This document shows, piece by piece, positions 56,232 through 64,000 of a stretch of DNA of 64,000 bases. A model generated the notes under the pieces. The model searched no databases. It saw only the letters and a program-made list of their open reading frames with translations, and was not told the DNA's origin. The translations under genes were made by a program, and so were the position numbers. The stretch is from Ciceribacter thiooxidans (GTDB lineage Bacteria > Pseudomonadota > Alphaproteobacteria > Rhizobiales > Rhizobiaceae): contig NZ_CP059896.1 in the NCBI RefSeq assembly GCF_014126615.1, positions 292,001-356,000 on the forward strand, in the 5' to 3' direction. Each line of letters starts with the position of its first letter. The first letter of the stretch is position 1.

Positions 56232-57764
56232 ATGGCCAAAAGTATCGTTGCGAATTCGGCATTGAATGCAGCCGCCGGGCTGTCACTTCTCCTCATCGGG
56301 TTTGCCTGTTCCATCATCACCGCGCGTCTCCTCGGTCCGGAGGCCAACGGCATCATTGCCTTCTCGCTCTGGCTTGCCGTGACGGCCTCGCTCGTGGCTG
56401 AACTCGGAACCGGGGTAATGCTGCTTCGTCTGCTTCCCCAATTGAAGAGCCAGGGTTATTCGGCTGCCGACCGGCGCGGCTTTGCCGCCTATCTGCTTCG
56501 CCCCGTCATCGGTTCCACCCTCCTGCTGATTGCGGTTTATGCGGCGGTCTTTACGCTGGCGGAATACGAGCACTGGGCGACAAGCACCCCTGTCGTCGTG
56601 GTCATTACCGGAGCGCTCTTCGTCATTCAGTCGATAGGCTCGTCCGCCAAGAATTACCTGCTCGGCGAACAGCAGGTCGGAACCTTCTTCCGGCTCTCGG
56701 CGATCTCGGGCATCTTCCAATTGGTCGGCGTGGCGGTCGGGGCGGTGTTCTTCGGCATTCCGGGCGCCCTCATCGGCTACACGCTCGGCTTTATGGTTCA
56801 GTTCACCTACGCTGCCGCCATCCTTTCCGTGCGGGCGAACAACTGCGGTATCTCTCCCCGCTACCTGTTCGGCTCGTCCGTCCTGCTCTCGGTGCAGTTC
56901 ATCGTCGACTCGATCTTCCTGAACCGGATCGAGTTCTTTTTCCTCGAGCGATATTCGGGCGTCGCCACTATCGGCTTCTATGCTGCCGCCATGTCGCTGG
57001 CAAACCTCGCGCTGCAGCTGCCCGTGCAGCTCACCGGCAGCCTCGTGCCCTACTACTCTGAGAAGCTGCAGATCCACGGCGGCAAGACGCTTCCGGCCGC
57101 GGTCTTCGAGGCGGTCGTCCGTAATCTCTCATACATAACCCTGCCATTGAGCTTCGGACTGGCAGTAATTGCGACGCGGCTGGTCTCCACCATCTTCGGT
57201 GAGGCTTTTGCGCCGGCCGGCCCGGCACTTGCCATTCTCGCGCTGGTCACGCCGGTCAACGTACTTGGCCTCATCTGCACCCAGTATCTTTTTTCTCTGG
57301 ATCGCGTCCGCGAACGTCTGACGATCAGCGTCATTGGCGCCGTCACTATGATTGTCGGGGCCTTCCTCGTTGTTCCCGGCTACGGTGCGGAAGGTGCGGC
57401 CACGGTGCGTTTTGCCGTGTTTGCAGTCATGAGTGCATTGATGATGCGCCGACTGACGTTCGAGCGTTCGTTGGCGGGGCTGTACTGGAACCTGCTACGG
57501 ATCGCGTTGGCTGCGATCGCCTGCGCCGGGGCGGCCTGGCTCGTCCTGATGTACGTTCCGGGACTTGCCGGTCTCGTTCTCGCAATCGCCGCCGGGGCAC
57601 TTTGCTATATCGTGGCGCTTCGCGTTTTTTGCGCCGTCGCCGCCGAGGACCGGGCGGTGGCCGAAAGCATCGCATCGCGGCTGCCGGGGGCGGCGGGAAC
57701 CGTGGCGCGCCGCATCGTGAAGCTGGCATTCGGCAGGCACGGCGCTTGCCGGGGCGAGTCTTGA
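56232..57764 (+). CDS. Polysaccharide flippase (Wzx-like, MATE/MVF superfamily)
   Basis: The 510-residue membrane protein has about fourteen hydrophobic segments. It starts LNAAAGLSLLLIGFACSIITARLLG (shown as ACSIITARLLGPEANGI), the pattern of oligosaccharide flippases. VARSPxxAPAYYSE-like Wzx features appear as QLPVQLTGSLVPYYSEKLQ near residue 270. It should move lipid-linked repeat units across the inner membrane for the polymerase. It is followed by the double-hydrolase gene 31 bases later. Confidence 0.9.
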   Translation: MAKSIVANSALNAAAGLSLLLIGFACSIITARLLGPEANGIIAFSLWLAVTASLVAELGTGVMLLRLLPQLKSQGYSAADRRGFAAYLLRPVIGSTLLLIAVYAAVFTLAEYEHWATSTPVVVVITGALFVIQSIGSSAKNYLLGEQQVGTFFRLSAISGIFQLVGVAVGAVFFGIPGALIGYTLGFMVQFTYAAAILSVRANNCGISPRYLFGSSVLLSVQFIVDSIFLNRIEFFFLERYSGVATIGFYAAAMSLANLALQLPVQLTGSLVPYYSEKLQIHGGKTLPAAVFEAVVRNLSYITLPLSFGLAVIATRLVSTIFGEAFAPAGPALAILALVTPVNVLGLICTQYLFSLDRVRERLTISVIGAVTMIVGAFLVVPGYGAEGAATVRFAVFAVMSALMMRRLTFERSLAGLYWNLLRIALAAIACAGAAWLVLMYVPGLAGLVLAIAAGALCYIVALRVFCAVAAEDRAVAESIASRLPGAAGTVARRIVKLAFGRHGACRGES

Positions 57765-57833
57765 TGCAGGGAGGAACATTGGGGGGAACTCGATCATGAG
57801 ACAGCAAGCGAGCCCGTCCGGTGCGCTCGGGGG

Positions 57834-59588
57834 GTGCCGTCAGCAGCGAGGCCGCTCGCCTTCTCCGAGACGATCGGGCTGTTCATGCCGGCCAACGGAA
57901 AGACCGTCGCGGACGTGGGCGTCCTGTTCGTCAGCCCCTGGGGTCTCGAAGAGATGTGCCTGCGCAAGTTCTGGCGCATCATCGCCGACGATCTCTCCGC
58001 TCGGGGGATCGCGAGCCTGCGTTTCGATTATCCGGGAACGGGCGATGCCCTCGACAGAAGCGATTTTTCGGGCGGACTGGCGATATGGGACGATGCCGTG
58101 GTGGCGGCGGCGAACCGGCTTGCCGCGATGTCCGGTTGCTCGCGCATCGTGATCGCGGCGCAGGGGCTCGGAACAGTTATCGCGCTGCGGGCAATCCGCC
58201 GCCTCGACGGCGTGGCCGGCCTCGTGGCGCTGGCACCGGTGACCTCGGGTCGTGCCTACCTGCGGGAAATGCAGATCTGGGCGAAGATGGTCGAGGAAGG
58301 GCTCGGTATCGCCAAGGAGCACCGGGCTGCCGAGGGGATCGTCATCGCTGGCCTCGCGATGCCGGAGGAGATTGCTGCCGATATCCGCAAATTCAGTCTT
58401 GCAACTCTGGAGGAGAAGCCTGCGCCGCAGTGCCTCGTGATGAAGCGCCCAGACCGGCCGGGGGACACGGAGTTCGCCGCGAAGCTTGTTGCACTGGGGG
58501 CGGCGGTCATCGAGGCCGATTATAAGGGCTATGACGATCTCGTCTCCAATCCGGCGACGGCCGTTATGCCGCAAGCGGCACGGTCGGCGGTGGTCGAGTG
58601 GATCACGAAGCTGGCCGCAGCGCTGCCGCCGTGTCCTACCGAGCCGCGACCCGAGACCATCCAGCCCGCCGTCCTGCACGGGCCCAACTTTCGCGAGGAA
58701 GGCCTCAATTTCGGCGAAGGTGGCAGGCTCTACGGCGTGCTCTGCGAACCGCTCGGCGAACGGAAGGGGGCGACCGTCTTGCTCGTCGGCACAGCCTACG
58801 ACCGGGCCGCCGGGTGGGCGCGTTCCGGTGTCCGTCTGGCGCGCGATCTCGCAGCACGGGGCATTCCGTCACTGCGTTTCGACACGGCCAACGTCGCCGA
58901 CAGCCCGCCTGTTCCCGGCATGCCGGATCAGGTTCTCTACCACGAGGCGCAATCCAACGATGTCAGTGCGGCAGTCGACGTGATCGAAGAGCGCCATCTG
59001 CTGCCCGTCGTCACCAGCGGACGCTGCAGCGGTGCCTATCTCGCCTTCCGCAGCGCCTTGCAGGACGCTCGCATCCAGGGCGTTGTCGCTGTCAATCCCT
59101 TTGTCTTCTACTGGGACCCGAAGCGGGACATCGACGAGTGGCTACGCTTCGTTCCGCGCACGCTCGGAGACTACAAGGGACGCCTGCTACAGGCCGAGAC
59201 CTTCCAGCGACTGCTGCAAGGCCGGATCGACATCGCCCGCGCAGCGACCAATATCGGGCGGGCTCTCGGGCGCCGGCTGGCACGGCATGCGATGCCGCTC
59301 ATCCATATGCTGCCCCAGAACCGGGTCATGCGGCGGGAGGTGGTCGGTGCGTTCCATACGCTGTCCAACAGGGGCGTACCCGTCGCGCTTCTCTATAGTG
59401 AGAACGACGTCGGCCTCGATCATTTCGCCGAACAGTTCGGGAGTTCGGCCAGGGGATTGCGACGCTACAAGAATGTGGACTTCACCATCCTGGAAGGCGC
59501 CGACCACAACCTGACGCCGGAGCCCGCCCGGCTCTCCTATTTTGACACGTTGAGCGCCGTCGCAACCGCCCTCGATCCGCAGCCGTGA
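57834..59588 (+). CDS. Tandem alpha/beta-hydrolase protein of the exopolysaccharide locus
   Basis: The 584-residue protein has two alpha/beta-hydrolase domains (about 15-260 and 290-580). In the first, the nucleophile elbow reads AAQGLGT with Gly111 where Ser is expected, so it is probably inactive. In the second it reads SGRCSGAYL, with Cys398 as candidate nucleophile and His558 in EGADHNLTP as candidate catalytic His. Related hydrolases occur in exopolysaccharide loci, including exosortase-linked ones with a Cys. The start is unclear: GTG 57834 is used, but ATG 57796, with GGGGGGA upstream, would fit if the G6 run 57829-57834 missed one base. The role may be acyl group handling. Confidence 0.8.
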   Translation: MPSAARPLAFSETIGLFMPANGKTVADVGVLFVSPWGLEEMCLRKFWRIIADDLSARGIASLRFDYPGTGDALDRSDFSGGLAIWDDAVVAAANRLAAMSGCSRIVIAAQGLGTVIALRAIRRLDGVAGLVALAPVTSGRAYLREMQIWAKMVEEGLGIAKEHRAAEGIVIAGLAMPEEIAADIRKFSLATLEEKPAPQCLVMKRPDRPGDTEFAAKLVALGAAVIEADYKGYDDLVSNPATAVMPQAARSAVVEWITKLAAALPPCPTEPRPETIQPAVLHGPNFREEGLNFGEGGRLYGVLCEPLGERKGATVLLVGTAYDRAAGWARSGVRLARDLAARGIPSLRFDTANVADSPPVPGMPDQVLYHEAQSNDVSAAVDVIEERHLLPVVTSGRCSGAYLAFRSALQDARIQGVVAVNPFVFYWDPKRDIDEWLRFVPRTLGDYKGRLLQAETFQRLLQGRIDIARAATNIGRALGRRLARHAMPLIHMLPQNRVMRREVVGAFHTLSNRGVPVALLYSENDVGLDHFAEQFGSSARGLRRYKNVDFTILEGADHNLTPEPARLSYFDTLSAVATALDPQP

Positions 59589-59611
59589 AGCACTCCCCGG
59601 TTACGCTCTGC

Positions 59612-62083
59612 TCAAAAATGGAGGGTGGCCGAGGTCCCGACCTGGCTGATGCTGCCGGTCGGTTTCCGGTCGCGGGGCGTTTCTGCACGCGGTGACAACC
59701 TTATGCGCTTCGTCTGCCCGGGCGCGAGGTGGAACCAGTCGTCGTCGGCTCTGTACCCATCGACCGAGATGTGGACGGACTGGGCGAGGCGATCTGTCCG
59801 CAGTTCCATAAGCCATTCTCCATCCTCATCGAGAAGACCGGCCGAGATTTGCGCCTCGTGCCGTGCGGCCGCGCGACCGAGCGGGAAATGGAAGGCTTCC
59901 CCGAGCAGTTTTCCCGAGGCTTCGTCCACGATGCGCGCCACGGTGACGTCGTGCGACGGCGGCCCGAAGCGGAAGGCGTAGGTGGTGTCGAAAAAGGCGC
60001 CGAAGAGATCGGTGCAGGGTATCGAGAGAGCGCCTCTGGCCGGCAGTGTCAGGAGCCGCTCCCCGGCGACGACCTGCTGGCGTCCGTCGCGCAGGCAGGA
60101 AACGGACAGGCGTGCGCTGAGCGGCTGCAGGGACTCGTTCAGGACATGGACGTCGAGACCGTTCGTCCCTTCGTCGGTGAACGCGACACCGACGGGACGG
60201 AAGGCGCGTTTCAGCGCATACCAGACCGGTTTAGGTTCTCCGGTCGAATCGATAACGCCCCATCCGGGACCGGGAAGCAGATCCTGGAAGGTCCAGACCA
60301 CCGCACCATTGCAGGAGGAACCCGGCCGGCGCCATTCAGCGAACGTCTCGGTGACGATCTCCGCCGTTACCGCCCTTGAGAGGGCGAGATAAGAGGCAGG
60401 GTTCTCGCGGCGGAGGCGGGCGGGATCCTGTCCGTAGAGTTCCTGAAGATAGTGATCGCGGATGTCCTCGAAGTCCCAGGAAGCGCCGCGGTCGCGCGGC
60501 ACGCGCGCCTTCCATCGCGGATCGTGAACCGGTGCGACCGGCAGTTCGCGGTCAAGCGTCTCCTGCTGCGGCACATGGGCGAAGGCGAGACACTCGGCGG
60601 CGAAGCGTACATTGGCCCGCCGCGCGTCTTCGAGCGGGCGGCAATAGGCGCCGACGCCGTAATAGTGGGTCACCCCCATGTTCGGCGAAAACGGCATGGC
60701 GCCGCCGCACGGGGAATTCGCCACATAAGGAACGTCGGGACGCAGCGCCGAGCAGACCCGCGGCAGGATCTCGTCCGTCAGCGGACCTTGCCATGTGCCG
60801 GCGGGCAGTCCCATCATCGCGGCCTGCTGGTAGATCTCGCTGCCGCCGCAGAGTACGGCAAGCGAAGGACAGCCCTGGATGGAGGCGAGAAATTGTATCG
60901 CTTCCCGCTCCACATGGGCGACGAATGCGGGATCGCCCACCGGGTAATCGTAATTGGCGAACATGAAGTCCTGCCAGACCATAAGTCCGAGCCGGTCGCA
61001 GAGACGGAAGAAATCCGTTGTTTCATAGGCCATGGTGCCGCCGATGCGGATCATGTTCATGTTCGCTTCCGCGGCCTTCGCGAGCCACGGCGCATAGCTC
61101 TCCGCCGTACCGGGCAGGCTGACGATGTCGGCACTGGTCCAGACGGCGCCGCGACAGAAGACACGTTCGCCGTTGACCCTCAGTGCGAAATCCTTGCCGT
61201 CGGAACCATGTTCCACGGTAATCCGCCGAAAGCCGACGGGGCCGATCGAGAGACGATGTGGGCCGCTCAGGATTTCGGCTTCGTGCAGCGCCGGCTTGCC
61301 GTGCGTGCGCGGCCACCAGGCCGCGATGTTGGGAATGTCCAATCGTCCGCGCCAGATCCCGTCGGCTCCAGGGCAAAGCGGAGCCTCGTGTCCGCCGCAC
61401 GTAATCCGGGCGTCAGCGCCGAGCTCACCGCTTGCGCAGGAGACCTCCAGGACGCCGGTGCCGTCTTCATCGAGATCGGCGGTAATCCGCAGGTCGGAGA
61501 GGGTGATGTCGGCGGGGCGTATCAGCTTGACGGGCCGCCATAGACCGACCGCGTGGACGCTCGGGCACCAGCCGGGCATATGGCCGAGCAGCGTGGTGCG
61601 GACGAGCCTCATGCCCTGATGGTCCATCATCTGCGGACGCCAGCGCGCTCGGGGGCCGCGTTTGTCGAGATGCGGCTGCAGGGCGCGGAAACAGATCGCT
61701 AGTTCGTCGGCGCCGGTGATCTCAATCGGCAGGTCGTGCGCCTCGAACATGCTCTCTGAGGTGAGCACCTGTACGCCGTTCACGAAGACCTCGGCGATCG
61801 TTGCAAGACCTTCGAAGCGTAGGATCGCCGGGCCGGGCGCCTCGCCTGAGAGCGAACGGAAATACCAAGCGTCCTTCCCGTGCAGCGGCTGCGGTGCCGA
61901 GGGATCGAAGAGACCTTCGGCCGTCAGCGCCTGTGCCACGGTCCCGGGAACCGGAGCCGAAAGGCGGGCGGCGTGGCCGTCGATCTCGGAGGGGTGCGAA
62001 TAGCGCCCGCTCTCGGTCAGGAGCAGGGTCCAGCCGCCTTCCAGCGAGCGTTCATCTGCGCCCGGATAGATGCGATCCGCCAT
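59612..62083 (-). CDS. Glycoside hydrolase family 2, beta-mannosidase-like
   Basis: The 823-residue protein has no signal peptide. It has the GH2 order of sugar-binding domain (WYFRSLSGEAPGPAILRFEGL in part: GPAILRFEGLATIAEVFVNG), immunoglobulin-like domain, and catalytic barrel. The barrel shows MNMIRIGGTMAYETTDFFRLCD, GLMVWQDFMFANYDYP, and LAVLCGGSEIYQQAAMM, with a Glu at the acid/base site where NE is usual. VRFAAECLAFAHVP probably holds the nucleophile. It resembles beta-mannosidases. Being inside the polysaccharide locus, it may act on the repeat unit in the cytoplasm, or be a degenerate enzyme. It is translated just after DUF1839, with 12 bases between. Confidence 0.85.
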   Translation of the reverse strand: MADRIYPGADERSLEGGWTLLLTESGRYSHPSEIDGHAARLSAPVPGTVAQALTAEGLFDPSAPQPLHGKDAWYFRSLSGEAPGPAILRFEGLATIAEVFVNGVQVLTSESMFEAHDLPIEITGADELAICFRALQPHLDKRGPRARWRPQMMDHQGMRLVRTTLLGHMPGWCPSVHAVGLWRPVKLIRPADITLSDLRITADLDEDGTGVLEVSCASGELGADARITCGGHEAPLCPGADGIWRGRLDIPNIAAWWPRTHGKPALHEAEILSGPHRLSIGPVGFRRITVEHGSDGKDFALRVNGERVFCRGAVWTSADIVSLPGTAESYAPWLAKAAEANMNMIRIGGTMAYETTDFFRLCDRLGLMVWQDFMFANYDYPVGDPAFVAHVEREAIQFLASIQGCPSLAVLCGGSEIYQQAAMMGLPAGTWQGPLTDEILPRVCSALRPDVPYVANSPCGGAMPFSPNMGVTHYYGVGAYCRPLEDARRANVRFAAECLAFAHVPQQETLDRELPVAPVHDPRWKARVPRDRGASWDFEDIRDHYLQELYGQDPARLRRENPASYLALSRAVTAEIVTETFAEWRRPGSSCNGAVVWTFQDLLPGPGWGVIDSTGEPKPVWYALKRAFRPVGVAFTDEGTNGLDVHVLNESLQPLSARLSVSCLRDGRQQVVAGERLLTLPARGALSIPCTDLFGAFFDTTYAFRFGPPSHDVTVARIVDEASGKLLGEAFHFPLGRAAARHEAQISAGLLDEDGEWLMELRTDRLAQSVHISVDGYRADDDWFHLAPGQTKRIRLSPRAETPRDRKPTGSISQVGTSATLHF

Positions 62084-62095
62084 CGTTCGGTTCCT

Positions 62096-63061
62096 TCAGG
62101 CAAGCTGCTTGCCCAGTCCTTCCATCAGGCCGTCCCATGCTTCCGCAGCCGGTGCGAGGGCTCCGGTGAGGGGCTCGAACTTGCGCCGGGCGATCGCCCG
62201 GGCGAGCTGGAACTGGACGGATTTCGCCGTCTCCGAGATCTTCAGCGCTTGCTGGCGTTCGTCTCCGGTCGTTTCCGGCAGCAGCCATTCGAGATGACTT
62301 GCCAGAAGCTCGAAATTGGCACCGACCTGCCGCAACGTGTTGAAGGCGTATTTGTGGAAGAAGCCAAAGGGGCGTTCTGCGATGGCTTCGACCTGCGTCG
62401 GGAAGACCTCGGCAAACGCTGCGATCGGATTGGCAGAGGGCCGGCGGGAGAAATGATGCCGGATCAGTGCTGTTGCGACCTCGCGCGTCGTGCGCTCGTC
62501 CGTCCGCTTTTCCGGAAATTTCGCGAACTCCGTATAGGGCAGGAACGGCAATTCCTCGTGCGATGCTTGGCGGTGAAAGAGTCCGTCGAAGTCGTCTCCC
62601 TCGACGTGGAAGAAGCCGCCGTTATGGAAGTAATCCATGCTGCGGCTGGCCGGGTCGAGGCGGTTGATCGCGACTGTCGTCTTGCCGTGCTCGAGGCGAT
62701 AGCCGACGCCGCGCGTGTCCGGCATGAAGAAACTGTCCATCTCGACGAGGCAGAGCCGCCCACGGGCGATCTGCTCGCCAACATGCGCCTCGACCGTGTC
62801 GAAGATCGCAAGCTCCGTGCAGCGGATACCGTAGAGGGCTTCGAGATCTTCCAGCGGTACCTTGAAGAAGGTGAACTGGTCGCCTTCGAAGTCCTGGGTC
62901 AAGGTGAAGCCCAGCATCGCCTCGGGCGTGAGCCCGAGCGAAGCCAGCACCTCGATCCAGAGATCGACGTAGCAGTTGGTCTCGGGCCACATCCGCTCGC
63001 TTGCGTGAAGGGCATGCGGTGTGTAGCCGGCGGGGTCCAGCCCGGGAAAGACGGCAGCCAT
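62096..63061 (-). CDS. DUF1839 family protein, partner of aminoacyl-carrier-protein ligase
   Basis: The 321-residue product starts MAAVFPGLDPAGYTPHALH and matches DUF1839, a family encoded next to amino acid--[carrier protein] ligases in rhizobia. Visible features are DLWIEVLASLGLTPEAMLGFT, DQFTFFKVPLEDLEALYGI and YFHNGGFFHVEGDDFDGLF. It is thought to take the aminoacyl group from the carrier protein, but I know no proven reaction. ATG 63059-63061 lies 7 bases after the ligase stop; a longer frame to 63232 would overlap the ligase gene. Confidence 0.85.
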   Translation of the reverse strand: MAAVFPGLDPAGYTPHALHASERMWPETNCYVDLWIEVLASLGLTPEAMLGFTLTQDFEGDQFTFFKVPLEDLEALYGIRCTELAIFDTVEAHVGEQIARGRLCLVEMDSFFMPDTRGVGYRLEHGKTTVAINRLDPASRSMDYFHNGGFFHVEGDDFDGLFHRQASHEELPFLPYTEFAKFPEKRTDERTTREVATALIRHHFSRRPSANPIAAFAEVFPTQVEAIAERPFGFFHKYAFNTLRQVGANFELLASHLEWLLPETTGDERQQALKISETAKSVQFQLARAIARRKFEPLTGALAPAAEAWDGLMEGLGKQLA

Positions 63062-63068
63062 CGGCAGG

Positions 63069-63977
63069 TCAGCCCCAGAGTGTCTGGCGTACCGACGCCG
63101 GCCATTGTTCAGTGTCGAGGCCGTGGTGATGGAAGAGCGCCAGCGCGATGCGTTCCAGCCCAAAGCCGACGCATGCAGTGTGGGCGACAGAGCCGTCTTC
63201 GAGGTTGAGGCCCCATTTCGTGCCGAAGGCATCCTGATGGTAGTTGAAGCTCATGCACGCGGTCGGGCTGGTCGTCGAGGTGATCGGGATCAGCAGCTCG
63301 AACTTGAGATTCTGGTCGCGCTGGTTGTTGGCGAGCATCTTGCCTGCACGTCCGAAGAACGGATCATTTGCGACGTCGATCTCAACCGGCAGTCCGACGG
63401 CCTTCATCATTTCGACTCCGCGATCCATCCAGATCTGGCGGAACTCGGTCACGTCGGCCTGCGTCCCCATGCGGACGTATTCGCGCATGCGGAACAGTTG
63501 CTGGCGTGCCGGGTCGTTGGAGGGCTCGTGGCGGAAGCAATAGGACTGCAGGTCATAGAGACCGCCGCCGGCCGGCAGGTTGCCGCGCTTGGCGACCGTC
63601 GGATAGAGCGGATAGCAGGCCGCCGGCGTCAGCACGATGTCCGTCGCCTTCTGCTCGGCGGTCCAGTCCTCGTCGGCATCCATGCATTTCAGCAGGCTGA
63701 CATGATCAAGTTCGCTGCCGCAGAAGCTGTGCACCGTGCCGGCGAGCTGCGGGAAGCTCCGCATGTAGCCGCTTTTTTCGAAATAGGCGCGGTTCATGCC
63801 GGGTGGGAAGCGGATCGCTTCAGCACCATCGGCGCCGCCGAAGCGGTCGATCAGCCGCTCGAACGCAGCGATCACGTCTTCGAAGCGGCCGCCGCGGCCG
63901 TAAAGTCCGTCGACACCGGTCTCGATGAGGAGGCCGGAATCGAACAGGCGGTCGAGGAAACTTCTCTGCATGTCCAT
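63069..63977 (-). CDS. Amino acid--[acyl-carrier-protein] ligase (class II synthetase-like)
   Basis: The 302-residue protein is a shortened seryl-tRNA-synthetase-like catalytic core lacking the tRNA-binding arm, the family first described in Bradyrhizobium and Agrobacterium. Class II motif 2 is seen in [26 protein letters not shown] in part ([19 protein letters not shown]) and motif 3 in [30 protein letters not shown] forms part of the amino-acid pocket. It charges an amino acid (glycine or alanine in studied members) on a carrier protein. ATG 63975-63977 follows GGGGTGAG; the carrier-protein gene is expected just past the right edge. Confidence 0.92.
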   Translation of the reverse strand: MDMQRSFLDRLFDSGLLIETGVDGLYGRGGRFEDVIAAFERLIDRFGGADGAEAIRFPPGMNRAYFEKSGYMRSFPQLAGTVHSFCGSELDHVSLLKCMDADEDWTAEQKATDIVLTPAACYPLYPTVAKRGNLPAGGGLYDLQSYCFRHEPSNDPARQQLFRMREYVRMGTQADVTEFRQIWMDRGVEMMKAVGLPVEIDVANDPFFGRAGKMLANNQRDQNLKFELLIPITSTTSPTACMSFNYHQDAFGTKWGLNLEDGSVAHTACVGFGLERIALALFHHHGLDTEQWPASVRQTLWG

Positions 63978-64000
63978 CGGTCTCACCCCAGCAAGCTTGT

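Noticed and set aside
61880..63208. A 442-codon plus-strand open frame across the DUF1839 region
   Set aside because: It lies antisense to the GH2 and DUF1839 genes and has no family marks.

Overview
The window looks like chromosomal DNA of a high-GC alphaproteobacterium of the Hyphomicrobiales, probably Rhizobiaceae-like. The evidence is uniform GC-rich codon use, tightly overlapping ATGA/GTGA operons, a rhizobial-type aminoacyl-carrier-protein ligase beside an exopolysaccharide locus, and small rhizobial-type proteins (DUF3008, MgtC, a protein ending near FPASDPVS). It carries a complete-looking tetrahydromethanopterin (H4MPT) C1 pathway, so the organism should oxidise formaldehyde and perhaps methanol or other C1 donors. 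I see no rRNA, tRNA, CRISPR array, insertion sequence or prophage.

Layout. 1-1721: a beta-propeller protein (cut by the left edge) and a frameshifted periplasmic binding protein, both of families linked to PQQ-dependent alcohol oxidation. 1892-19601: the H4MPT block. A rightward biosynthetic operon (MfnB-FolB fusion, amino acid kinase, flavoprotein, DHPS-like, DUF447) meets a leftward hydantoinase-like gene. A HisA-like gene follows, then the leftward run mptG, mtdB, ATP-grasp, mch, RimK-like, CitG-like (frameshifted), fae, then rightward pcd and fhcBADC. Together these capture formaldehyde on H4MPT (fae), oxidise it (mtdB), hydrolyse it (mch) and release formate (fhc), with cofactor-making genes interleaved.

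19725-29772: housekeeping and accessory genes: pseudouridine synthase, a PAS protein, 3-methyladenine glycosylase, a TetR-MFP-RND efflux operon, DUF3008, MgtC and a lone receiver domain. 29965-37800: a frameshifted PfkB kinase, a sugar ABC transporter and PEP synthase, the last with an FNR/FixK-like box upstream. 38369-40734: a frameshifted dehydrogenase and a phosphotransferase-P-loop kinase fusion.

40913-48852: an amino-acid catabolic module of aminoadipate-semialdehyde dehydrogenase, a pipecolate-oxidase-like flavoprotein, a LysR regulator and a 974-residue kinase/phospho-lyase fusion. It fits hydroxylysine and pipecolate breakdown converging on 2-aminoadipate semialdehyde. purU follows. 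49163-63977: an exopolysaccharide locus with GH5 hydrolase, polymerase, co-polymerase, two glycosyltransferases, flippase, an odd double alpha/beta-hydrolase, a GH2 mannosidase-like enzyme, DUF1839 and an aminoacyl-carrier-protein ligase.

Four genes are each broken by what looks like one missing base in a short G/C run, and a fifth may be. The surrounding genes are intact, so sequencing or assembly indels are a serious possibility.
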